Source: JAZGGS01 sp963764825
GTDB lineage: Bacteria > Bacteroidota > Ignavibacteria > Ignavibacteriales > Ignavibacteriaceae
Direction: 5' to 3'
Assembly: GCA_963764825.1 (NCBI GenBank)
Contig: CAVXUA010000005.1
Span: forward strand, 186,001-250,000
Length of the DNA: 64,000 nucleotides
Made by a program: the position numbers and the translations under genes. Of the stretch, positions 1-9,463 are shown piece after piece. The first letter of the stretch is position 1. Each line of letters begins with the position of its first letter. Under the pieces are notes generated by a model, which was not told the origin of the DNA, ran no database searches, and saw only the letters and a list, made by a program, of their open reading frames with translations.

Positions 1-1328
1 TTCCTGCTATATCAACTATTGTGGTTACAAGCGGAGCTGAGGAAGTAGCAGGATCTGCACCAAGCCGTTTTAAAATGAAAGGAAGCATCGATCCGGATAA
101 CGTTCCCCATATAACAATTCCAATTATTGAAAGAGATATTGTTATTCCAAGTAAGACCCAGTGTGCACCTATAGCAGTAGAAAAATTTGCCAGGAATGCA
201 ACTTGGAAGAACCCTAGCAATCCTAAAATTAATCCAATCATTAATCCTGATAAAATTTCTCTACGCATAATTCGCCACCAATCGGCAAGTGTTATTTCGC
301 CAACTGCCATAGCCCTTATAACTAATGTTGCAGCCTGCGAACCAGAATTACCTCCGCTGGAAATAATTAAAGGAATAAAAATCGATAACACAACAGCTTT
401 GGTAATTTCATTCTCAAAGTATTCCAACACGATAGCAGTTAATATTTGCGCAATAAACAATATAGCTAACCAAACCACCCGTTTCTTTACCATCTCAAGA
501 AGAGGAATGGTGGGATAAGGTTCTTCCAAAGCTTCCACTGCGGCAAGTTTATGAATATCCTCTGTGGCTTCTTCTTCTGCTACATCGAGGACATCATCAA
601 CTGTAACAATTCCAATCAAAACACCGAATTTATCTGACAACTGGAAGAGCAATCCTATCATACTTTTTAAATACTTCAACAGCTTCTTCCTGGTCATCAG
701 TTACATTTAAAGCCACATAATTTTCATCCATTAAATCTGTAACTTTTTTATCCGGTGAAGCAAGAATAAACTCCTTAATTTTAATATCATCAAGAAGCTT
801 ATTTCTATCATCAATTACATAAACAATATTTAGTGTTTCGCTGTCTTCAGCATTTTCCCTGATATATTTTAACGCCTCCTCAATTGTCCAGGCAGGTTTA
901 ATTGCTATGTAATCCGGCGTCATAAGCCGTCCCACACTGTTTTCAGGATAGCCAAGCAGAGTCCGTGCAATTATTCTTTCTTCTGTTGACAGGAGCTGCA
1001 GTAACTGTTTCGCTGCTGAGCCCGGTAGTTCTTCAAGCAATGCGGTTCGATCATCAGGAGACATATCGTTAAGTAAAGCTGCTACTTCACCTTTACCCAT
1101 TGCTTTTAATAAATCCAACTGTATGTCGAATTCCAGTTGTTCAAATGTATCGGTTGCAAGCTCAATAGGAAGCAAACGGAAAACTATAACTTGTTCATTT
1201 TCTTGTAGTTCAACAATCAGATCGGCAATATCGGCAGGGGTCCAATCACTCAGGATATCTTTTAATATGCTAAGCTTTCTCTCAGCAATAAGAGATTTTA
1301 TTTCTGGTTGTAGCAACTTGCTTAGCAT
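1..1328 (-). CDS. mgtE: Magnesium transporter MgtE (3' end off window, frameshifted)
   Basis: MgtE is an inner-membrane Mg2+ channel gated by cytoplasmic Mg2+. The first 232 codons give the N-terminal helical domain (about residues 1-130) followed by CBS domain sequence, ending in ALPVVR and a TAA at 630-632. The next frame continues without loss of homology: VTVDDVLDVAEEEATEDIHK, the long connecting helix, then membrane segments including SGGNSGSQAA, typical of the MgtE pore domain. A single extra base near 635 explains the break. The gene runs off the left edge of the window before its last membrane helix. The start ATG at 1328 gives the usual MgtE N-terminus. The family is clear. Whether the frameshift is real is doubtful, given the many similar breaks in this sequence. 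Confidence 0.9.
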
Positions 1329-1508
1329 TTTTAATCCCTGTGTGGTCGTAACCTTTTTCTACATTTTGTTCAATTTTTGATATAAATTGAACTAAAAATA
1401 GCCCATAAAAGTGGGAAAAACAATTTTCGATTTATCATATTATAAGGATAACAATTCGCTTAAACCATTTAATTGTTAAATTTGTGCAAAAGTTATTGAA
1501 AAGAGAAA

Positions 1509-2648
1509 TGAATATTGTTGTTGATGAAAATATCGCTTATGCAAAGAAGCTTTTTCTGAATTTGGAGATGTTCACCTTGTTGATGGCAGAAAGATTACAA
1601 ACCAGCAGCTATAAAATGTTGATGCATTAATAGTAAGATCAATTACAAATGTAAACAGTAACCTGCTGGATGGAACAAAAGTTAAATTTGTCGGAACAGC
1701 AACAATCGGTTCCGATCATATTGATTTGAATTATCTGGAGAAGAACAATATAACTTTTGCAGATGCTAAGGGATGTAATGCAGATTCAGTTGCTGAGTAT
1801 GTTTTTACTGCGCTGTTGAAAATAGCAGCTGATGAAAATATAATGTTGAATAAAAAATCAATTGGGGTAGTAGGAATTGGAAATATCGGTAGAAGGGTTG
1901 TAAGAATTGCTGAAGCGTTGGGAATGAAGGTCTTAAAAAATGATCCTCCTTTAGAAAGAAAAGGGATTGGGGAAAAATTATGTTTCACTGGATGAAATAT
2001 TGCAGGCAGATATAATAACCTGCATGTTCCCTTAAACAAAGGAGGAAGGATAACACGGTTCATCTTCTTAATGAAAGATAACCTGAATCAAATCCGGAAT
2101 GAGAGCAATAATAATAAACACTTCGCGCGGTGTTGTAATTGATAACGATGCACTCTATAACATAACCCAAAGCAAAAAGTTATATAATATTTTGGATGTC
2201 TGGGAAAATGAACCAGGAGTAAATATTGATCTTCTAAACATCACCAAAATTGGGACTGCACACATTGCCGGTTATTCTTTAGAAGGAAAGGTAAATGGTA
2301 CAAAAATGATCTACGAAGCACTCTGTAGTTTTATGGGGAGACCACCAAGCTGGAAACCTGAATTACCAGAACTTAAGAATAAAGAATTTGTTTTGGATGA
2401 CAGCCAAAGCGATGAATTAAAACTTTATAATTTGTTAAGCTCTGTTTATAATATTGAAAAAGATGACAGAAGAATGAGAAATATGATAAAATTAAACCCG
2501 GGAAGAAAGAGGTAAGTATTTTGACCAGCTAAGAAAAGAATATCCGCTAAGAAGAGAGTTTAGTAATTTTACCGTAAAGCTAAGAGAAGACGAACTTTAT
2601 TTAAAAAATATTCTGGAAACTTTAAGATTTAAGATGAAGGAATATTAA
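1509..2648 (+). pseudogene. pdxB: Erythronate-4-phosphate dehydrogenase, multiply frameshifted
   Basis: PdxB oxidises 4-phosphoerythronate in DXP-independent pyridoxal phosphate synthesis. The pieces in three frames line up end to end with the E. coli-type protein: MNIVVDENIAYAK, DALIVRSITNVNSNLLDGTK, VKFVGTATIGSDHID, the NAD-binding GVVGIGNIGRR, NTSRGVVIDNDAL, ILDVWENEP, IGTAHIAGYSLEGK, and a C-terminal FDQLRKEYPLRREFSNF. About seven shifts are needed, near 1540, 1610, 1975, 2020, 2060, 2095 and 2510. This density is well above the rest of the window and fits either decay or a locally poor sequence. Catalytic Arg (NTSRG) and His (TAHIAGY) residues are still visible. The family call is firm; functional status is unknown. 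Confidence 0.85.
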
Positions 2649-2650
2649 AA

Positions 2651-3478
2651 CTAATCTTCATCTTTTTCTAATTTAAACTCAATTGGTATATCCATCTGTA
2701 CTTTTATTCTTTGTCCTCTTTGCAGACCAGGTTTAAACCGGTGATAATAAACTGCTAAGACGAGCCGATTCATCGCAGCCATAGCCAATTCCTTCAACCA
2801 CTTCAGCATTAAGTACTTCACCGTCTCTATCAATAAAAGCACGAATTATTACAGTTCCTTCAATCTCATTTTCTTTTGCTTCTTTTGGATAAGAAAGTTT
2901 TTTATAAATTGCCTTCATTCCACCAATTGGTTTGGGTAAAACTTCTACGGAGATATAAAATGCAGGGTCATCTTCGTAATTATGTTCTTCTTCAATTGCC
3001 GGGGGAAGCGGATTGTTTGGATCAACTTTTGTTTTATTCTTTTGCTGCTTCTCTCTTTAGTTTATTTCTTTCATACTCGGCAAGAAGTTTTTCGTATGCA
3101 CCGTCATCAAGTATAATTTTGTCAACAGCAAGTATTCCCTCTTCATAATAAACATCTTCAATATACTTTCCTGTGCTGTCGAAAAAAGTTGTGGGTCCTT
3201 CACGCTTTCCGTTTTCAATTGTAAACATTTCGCGTAAAGTGCTGCTATCATCATAAATTCTTACTAGTCCCTCAACTCTTCCATTAACATAAGTTAGCTC
3301 TTCTTTTTTGTTTCCATTTTCCCGGTAAAAAATTGCTTCACCGTCTCTTACTCCGTGTTTATAATGGATATTTGATTTTATATTTCCATTATCGTAGTAC
3401 AAAACAGTTGAATCAACCTGCGGGAAAGCGCAAAAAGTTAAGAGAAATTAAATTTAATATTGTAAGTTTTGTCTTCAT
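2651..3478 (-). CDS. Secreted YwqK/MORN-like repeat protein with C-terminal TonB domain (frameshifted)
   Basis: Read across shifts, this is a protein of about 275 residues. It starts with a signal peptide (MKTKLTILN..., with a shift near 3430), followed by three YwqK/MORN-like repeats of the type YYDNGNIKSNIHYKHGVRDG, a Lys/Glu-rich linker (YERNKLKREAAKE), and a TonB C-terminal domain (GGMKAIYKKLSYPKEAKENE, GTVIIRAFIDRDGEV, FKPGLQRGQRIKVQMDIPI). Further shifts lie near 3040 and 2760. The TonB domain appears without an N-terminal cytoplasmic-membrane anchor of classical TonB type. It may therefore be a periplasmic or cell-surface assembly rather than an ExbB/D-coupled energy transducer. No exbB or exbD is adjacent. 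Confidence 0.7.
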
Positions 3479-3513
3479 AGAAAATATTTTTAGTGCGGTT
3501 GAAAAGATACTTT

Positions 3514-4057
3514 TTAATTTTGAGTAATAAGAGGCATTAAAACAGCAACAAGAAAAATTAGAATTGCAAATCCGAAAATGATGTAACCAATCTCAATATC
3601 ATAGTTGAGTAATCCTGTTTCATTCAAAAGATAGTGCCAGTCATGATAAACTTTATTTCCGCCAAGCAGTGGAAGTTTTTGTGCACGTGCATCGGCTGCA
3701 TAAACACTTATGTTAATAAAATTCTGCCCCAGCCATAGCATACGCAACTTGTACACCTGTACGGTAATCATTCCTGAAAAAGAAACCTGCAATAATGGAA
3801 GGAATGATGATCTGCATAAGGGTTCCGCCCAGAGTATAAATAAACTTGCCGAAAAATCTGAAAAAGATATGCCCGGCTTCGTGAATTACGAGATCAATAT
3901 TATCCAGCAGCCCGTATTCACCACGGTTCAAGATCCAGTAAAGTGCTATTGGCAGAATAATGATAGAAGGAATCCACCGTTTGAATTCATCCCATTTGGT
4001 ATACTCTTTGGCACGTTTTAAATCAACTTGCTTATTGTTTTCTAATTCGGGTTCCAT
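3514..4057 (-). CDS. Membrane protein with HEAGH zinc-peptidase motif (frameshifted)
   Basis: A protein of about 180 residues with at least four hydrophobic segments. It has the motif LVIHEAGHIFFRFFGKFIY, an HExxH zinc-binding signature within a membrane context, as in M50-like putative metallopeptidases. The second part, in another frame after a shift near 3735, reads NFINISVYAADARAQKLPLL, then HDWHYLLNETGLLNYDIEIG, and ends with a hydrophobic segment. I chose the ATG at 4057 (MEPELENNK) over the TTG at 4066. The family is usually annotated only as hypothetical. The peptidase role is inferred from HEAGH alone, and I did not identify a third metal ligand. Confidence 0.6.
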
Positions 4058-4231
4058 TAACAACAATCAATTTTTTAAATCTATACATTAAATTTCTGTA
4101 AATAATTTGGAGAAATAAAATAATTGGTAATAAAATTAAAGATATTTATGATGTGGAATTACCAGGTGTTAACAAAAGGTTGGAAATTAAATCCGACTTT
4201 TAGCCTTCCTTTGGAAACTGCAGTAAACTAA

Positions 4232-6193
4232 TTATTCTTTGCTATTAACTGTTTCGGAAATTCTTGGATTTTCCTTAAGAAGATCTTCTCTGCGATGCTT
4301 CTTAAAAGTAACAGAAAATACTGAGCCCTTATTTTTTTTGCTTTGAACCTCAATAGATGCTTTATTAAGTTCAACATATTTTTTAACCAAAGCCAATCCT
4401 AATCCGTTCCCCTCGTAGTTTCTCTTTTGCCCAGCGTCTTCCTGTGAGAATGGAGAGAACACATCATTTATATAATCAGCGCTCATACCAATACCGGTAT
4501 CTTCAATCTTGACCGCAATTTTATTTTCATCAACATCAGTTATCAAAACTTTAACATAACCCTGATGTGTATACTTCAGAGCATTTCCAATAAGGTTTTG
4601 GAATATATGGTTTACCGAATACCTGTCTGCATTAATAAGCGAATTAGAACAAGAAGATTCAAAAATCAGGTTTAACCCTTTTTCATTAGCGAGGGTTTTA
4701 AATTCACCGGAAAGTTCTCTCAGCTCATTTACCGGATCAAACGTTTCAAAGTCTGGTTTATAATTTCCACTTTGTATTGCAGAAAGAGACAGTATCATAT
4801 CAATAGTTCTATGTAACCGCCTTCCTGCACTATCAACTGATTGAATTATTGTCTGGATATCTTCATCATCACTTCCTATTTCATCGGAAAGTATAGGAAT
4901 AGATGCTAAAATAACATTTAACGGTGTTCTTATTTCGTGAGACATTTGTGCAAGAAAAGCGCTCTTTAATCTGTCCGATTCTTTTGCTTTTTCCAAAGCA
5001 ATGGTTAATTCATTTTCTGTTTTTCTAATCTCGGTAATATCCAAAATCTGAACCAATGTTTTTACAGGACGACCAACTTCATCCGTAATTGTAAATGATT
5101 TTACAATAGCGAAAATATGGTCACCATCTTTTTTAATAAGAGGAGATTCCATATCTACATTTACAGCTTCCTTTAGTAATTTATAGATTGGTTTAACTTT
5201 CTGACTTTCATTATCCGAAAAGATTTTTTTTATTGGATAGCCAATAATTTCCTCAGTCCGATATCCTAACGCTTCAGAAAACGATTTATTTACACTTATT
5301 ATTGTTCCGTTGTTGGCAGTAATTACCATACCAATAGGAGCACGTTCAAAAAGTGTTTTGAATTGCTTTTCACTATTTTTTAAAAACGTTTGTACCGTCT
5401 TCCGCCGGTCTATTTCACTCTGAAGTTCGTACATATTTTTACGAATAGATTCTTCCTGTTTTTTATTCAGGTCATTTGCTTTGAAAGATGATTTATCCAA
5501 TTGGTTTATTATTATATTAACTTTTTCAGCAAGTATACCGAATTCATTATATTTAAATTCATTTTTAGATGGTAAGTCTTCCCTCTTAATGCTTGTATCT
5601 AAAGATGAGATAATTTTTCTTAATGGTCTGAATGAAATTGAACTAAGTAAATAAGTGAATATTATACCGGTTGCTAGAATGGTTATACAAAATAATGCTA
5701 ATAAAAGTGTTCTTTCATTAAGCTCTCTGGACACTACTATTGAATTAAATCCAAGATATAACTTGCCTACAACCATCCGGTTTGCAGTAATTGGAAGCAC
5801 AACTTTGTATAACGAATTATCTGATGATATGCTCTCAGAGTTTTTAGTTTTTATATATAGATTTTTTTCTGCAGAGTATATATTAATTGCATCAATCAAA
5901 TTCCCCCTATTATCAAGTATTACACAATAGTCTGCTTCATTTATGCGTAACAGCTCTGGTAATTTATCTCTTCCCTCTAAATTTTTCTGCCAAAAAGATT
6001 CTGGATTTTGTTCGAGATAATTTAATATAACTTTCGATTTTGCTATAAACGGTTTACAAGATTCTTCTTCAAATTCCTGAACGAAAATGAAATAGATAAA
6101 TCCGCTGAGTAATATAAAGAAGAGAGAAAACTGTAGCGTTAACTGGAGTTGTAATTTCTGCGGTTTATGATTGAGTATCATCTTTCCATTCAT
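4232..6193 (-). CDS. Membrane sensor histidine kinase with PAS domain
   Basis: An intact 653-residue kinase. In order: membrane helix about 20-40, a roughly 120-residue extracytoplasmic sensor, a second helix about 163-187, a HAMP-like segment starting SFRPLRKIISSL, a coiled coil, a PAS domain about 272-395 (FKTLFERAPIGMVITANNG), a HisKA domain with the phospho-acceptor in QMSHEIRTPLN, and an ATPase domain with NLIGNALKYT, DTGIGM and GNGLGLALVKKYV. No response regulator is adjacent, so it is an orphan kinase whose partner lies elsewhere. The signal cannot be read from sequence. Confidence 0.93.
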   Translation of the reverse strand: MNGKMILNHKPQKLQLQLTLQFSLFFILLSGFIYFIFVQEFEEESCKPFIAKSKVILNYLEQNPESFWQKNLEGRDKLPELLRINEADYCVILDNRGNLIDAINIYSAEKNLYIKTKNSESISSDNSLYKVVLPITANRMVVGKLYLGFNSIVVSRELNERTLLLALFCITILATGIIFTYLLSSISFRPLRKIISSLDTSIKREDLPSKNEFKYNEFGILAEKVNIIINQLDKSSFKANDLNKKQEESIRKNMYELQSEIDRRKTVQTFLKNSEKQFKTLFERAPIGMVITANNGTIISVNKSFSEALGYRTEEIIGYPIKKIFSDNESQKVKPIYKLLKEAVNVDMESPLIKKDGDHIFAIVKSFTITDEVGRPVKTLVQILDITEIRKTENELTIALEKAKESDRLKSAFLAQMSHEIRTPLNVILASIPILSDEIGSDDEDIQTIIQSVDSAGRRLHRTIDMILSLSAIQSGNYKPDFETFDPVNELRELSGEFKTLANEKGLNLIFESSCSNSLINADRYSVNHIFQNLIGNALKYTHQGYVKVLITDVDENKIAVKIEDTGIGMSADYINDVFSPFSQEDAGQKRNYEGNGLGLALVKKYVELNKASIEVQSKKNKGSVFSVTFKKHRREDLLKENPRISETVNSKE

Positions 6194-6773
6194 CCTAATT
6201 TATTTAGAAATTACCCTCCAAAGATAACTCGCTATCTAAAAACAACAATGATGCCCGTTTATCAATCAAAAACAGGCCATATTCTTTAGTTTGAATGTTA
6301 TAATTTGAGATTATTGGAAATGATGTTTACTTACGAGACATTGTTGCAGTCAGTAGGTTTTAGTGCATTTATAATTCAGTTTCCATTTTAATTGATAAAA
6401 TCTCTAATCCTAGCAGAAAAGAGATGCAAATTGGGAAAAATCTATGGCTAATTTTTTAATATCGCTTACATAACCACTTTCTAACTCGACTCTTTGACTC
6501 CACGCCCGTTAATAATATCTTCGCTTAAGAATATTTAGACATGTATATATTTTACTTGCATCAGCAATCTTTTTTTTGCAATTTAGTGTACTATTTTTTA
6601 CCCTAAATGACATAATATAATTTATTCATCGGAGGTTATATATTCTATGAGCAGTAAGTTTTTATTGGTTAAATAAAGATTGGGATGAACCATCACATCA
6701 TTACCGGAATCTATAACCAATAAGATTACGCATTCTTAATTAACTTAAATCATTAATTAAATTAGGAGAAAAT
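6194..6773. other. 580-bp intergenic region, no convincing gene
   Basis: AT-rich spacer between divergently oriented genes (kinase on minus, secreted protein on plus). It presumably holds both promoters. A GGAGG at about 6632 is followed 11 bases later by an ATG opening a nine-codon reading frame (MSSKFLLVK) at 6647-6676. This could be a leader peptide for the downstream secreted-protein gene but is too short to support. The downstream gene has its own AGGAGA seven bases before its ATG. I see no hairpin with a T-run and no RNA family. Confidence 0.4.
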
Positions 6774-8813
6774 ATGTTAAAGAAACTTTTTACTCTACTT
6801 TTTGTTCTTATTTGGTGCACTGTGCTTATGGCACAGGTAAGTGAGGCACCGCTAAATGAGCTAGACCCGAATGGAGATCCAGGCGGAAATGTTGTTGATA
6901 CTCCGGGAGATATTTTATATGGTTGGGATATCGATGCTTTAACCGGAGAAACCGGTAATCTGGGTGTTGAGTATGCATATGGTTACCTGTGGGTAACTTC
7001 CCGCGGTTTAAATTCTCCTTTAGGTAATAAGCTAACAAAGATTGATGTTTCTGACCCATTAAACCCGGTAGTTGTTGATAGCTTCGCCCAGGGTAACACT
7101 GATGCCTGGGGTTGGCGTGATCTGTGTTCTGATGGCACCTTTTTATATACCAGTGTAACAAACATGGTCGAACAGATTGATCCTGCCACCGGTTTAGTTG
7201 TAAGCTCTTTTCCTGGTGTTAATACTCCAAATCGTGCTCTAGCATATGATCCAGCTACTGATCATTTTTGGACTGCTAGTTTTACAAGCGACATGTGGGA
7301 ATTCGATCGGACAGGAGCAATAATAAATCAATTCCCAACTGCAACAAGTATGTATGGTGCAGGATGGGATAATTGGAGTGCAGACGGTCCGATGGCTCTG
7401 GGTAAACGGAGGTACGGGTACTGAAGTTATTCAAATTGATCCGCTTACCGGTTTAGCAACTGGTATAAGTTATTTTGTCTCGACTGGTGCAGATGGTGGT
7501 CTGGACATCGATGTAAGATCTTGTACCTGGTAAAATAGTTGCAATTTCCCTAGTTCAAGCAACACCAGATTCAGTTATTGTTATAGAGATTAGGTGATTA
7601 CAGCAGCGGCGGCGGTTTATTCCCAGAAGTATTGTATTATACATTTGATGAAGCAGGATCTGATTCAACTGAGAACTTTGCAGTTCCTGGCAGTGGTTTT
7701 GACTGGGGACAGGTTCTCGGCGCTTTGATATTGGGAGATACAGGTCAATTCGGTAGTGCATTGGTTGCATCCGGTAACTCTGGTGCAACAGACTATGTTA
7801 ACACCGGCTGGGCAACAGATATTGGTACAAGTTCCTGGACAATTAGTGTGTGGTTAAATAATTCAACAATAGATTTCGGATACGTGTTCGGTGATGCTAG
7901 TGCTGCTTCATGGCGCAGTTTCATTAACGGTGCCGCAGGTACTAATAATATAATTTTACGCGGTGGCGGTATGACAGACCATATAGTAGCAGGAGTAGTT
8001 CCCGGACCAAGTGTTATACACTGGGTATATGACGCACTAGCAGGTGAGTCGTATGGGTACTTGAACGGTGCATTAGTTAGTACAGTCAGTCAGCCTGCCT
8101 TGAATATAAGCGGAACAGGTCCATTCAAAGTTGGTGGCTATACAACAGGCCTTCTTGCTGGTACATTAATAGATGAGTTTAGATTGTACAACAGAGCACT
8201 CGATAGTGCAGAAGTTGCAGCTACATGGAATATAACTATTGTTCCTGTTGAGCTAACTTCATTCACAGCTTCGGTTAACGATAATGATGTTACCTTAAAC
8301 TGGGTCACTGCTTCCGAGATAAACAACAGTGGTTTCCAGGTAGAGAAAAAATCAACCGGAGACTATGAGTCAATAGGATTTGTTCCCGGTTATGGAACAA
8401 CTACCGAGACCAGAGCTTATTCATTCTCCGATGTCAACCTGACGGCAGGAACTTATTCCTACCGGTTAAAACAAATTGATTATGATGGAACATTTGAATA
8501 TTCAGACCCGGTTGAAGTAGAAATAATTGTACCGGATGTATATTCACTGCATCAAAACTACCCTAATCCATTTAATCCAAGCACAAAGATTACATTTACT
8601 ATTGCTGAAAATGCAAATGTAACTTTGAAGGTATTTGATGTGCTTGGTCAGAAAGTTATGACACTGATCAACCAGGATCTTACTGCAGGAGCTCATACAT
8701 ATGACTTTGACGCAGCCGGATTCAATAGTGGTGTATACTTCTATAGGATTGAAGCTAACGGAATTGACGGAACTAATTTTACTAATGTTAAGAAAATGAT
8801 CTTACTCAAGTAA
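6774..8813 (+). CDS. Secreted beta-propeller/LamG protein with type IX sorting domain (frameshifted)
   Basis: Starts with a clear signal peptide (MLKKLFTLLFVLIWCTVLMAQ), preceded by AGGAGA. Residues about 50-250 read as short repeats of the type YGYLWVTSRG, DGTFLYTS and TDHFWTASF, suggesting a propeller domain. A concanavalin-like LamG domain follows (LYYTFDEAGSD through LAGTLIDEFRLYNRAL), then a fibronectin-like segment (VELTSFTASVNDNDVTLNW). The C-terminal sorting domain (NYPNPFNPSTKI through GVYFYRIEANG) ends in KKMILLK. Shifts near 7398, 7512 and 7594 break the middle; reading across them gives one continuous protein of about 680 residues. The C-terminal domain predicts export by the type IX system and attachment to, or release from, the cell surface. 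The substrate is unknown. Confidence 0.85.
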
Positions 8814-8834
8814 TATTTATTCCCCAATTTTTAT

Positions 8835-8870
8835 AAGAGCCGGTTCTGAATTAAGAGCCGGCTTTTTTTT
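8835..8870 (+). terminator. Rho-independent terminator after the secreted LamG protein
   Basis: Stem AAGAGCCGG (8835-8843) pairs with CCGGCTTTT (8858-8866), with one G-U pair and a 14-base loop, and runs straight into eight T. It lies 22 bases after the stop at 8813 and on the plus strand ends the secreted-protein transcript. Confidence 0.9.
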
Positions 8871-8891
8871 GCATTTCAGATAGCATAAAAA

Positions 8892-9377
8892 CTAATTCAT
8901 TATCCAGGCATTTAAAGTTAGAACGGTTGCAAAGATCACCCAAATTGAATAGGGAAGAAGCATACAAGCTGCAAGCGGGCAAAATCGCCAGATTAGACCA
9001 ATCAGTAGCGAGATGTTAAACACAAGCAGAACCGATTCAAATAAAGCCAGACCTAACTGCTGCTGGGTATAAAAAAGTATACTCCACCCTACGTTTATAA
9101 CAGCATTTAAAGCGAACAGCGCGATGATCAAATTCAAGTTTCGTGCTTTTGAATACCGGTTCCAGATAATAAGTATTGAAAAAGAGGTGAAAGCGAAAAT
9201 GACAATCCAGATGTTCAACATAAACAAATTAGAGAATGCCCACCCGGGAAGGTTAATGGTTCTATACCATGCTAAACCGGCATCGGCAAAATGAGATGCC
9301 GCAGATGCGGTGATTATAACAAAGAGAGGTATTAATAAATAATTTATTCTGAATTTTAACGGCAATTTAACTCTCAC
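8892..9377 (-). CDS. tspO: TspO/MBR family membrane protein
   Basis: 161 residues with five hydrophobic helices. It shows the family marks GLAWYRTINLPGWAFSN near the N-terminus and ALNAVINVGWSILFYTQQQL in the middle, the LNxxWSxLF-type motif of TspO. The length matches bacterial TspO. The family binds tetrapyrroles and related ligands and in bacteria is linked to stress and porphyrin handling. It is convergent with the secreted LamG gene, with the terminator between them. No neighbour gives a more specific role. Confidence 0.9.
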   Translation of the reverse strand: MRVKLPLKFRINYLLIPLFVIITASAASHFADAGLAWYRTINLPGWAFSNLFMLNIWIVIFAFTSFSILIIWNRYSKARNLNLIIALFALNAVINVGWSILFYTQQQLGLALFESVLLVFNISLLIGLIWRFCPLAACMLLPYSIWVIFATVLTLNAWIMN

Positions 9378-9463
9378 CTTATTTTAAATTTATCTGTACC
9401 AATAAAAAAAGATTAAAGGAGTGAGTCAAACCCGATATTTATCCCACCAGATTTTTACCTGTA

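Noticed and set aside
6647..6676. Nine-codon leader ORF MSSKFLLVK with GGAGG
   Set aside because: Too short to judge, spacing of 11 bases is long, and there is no attenuator hairpin after it.
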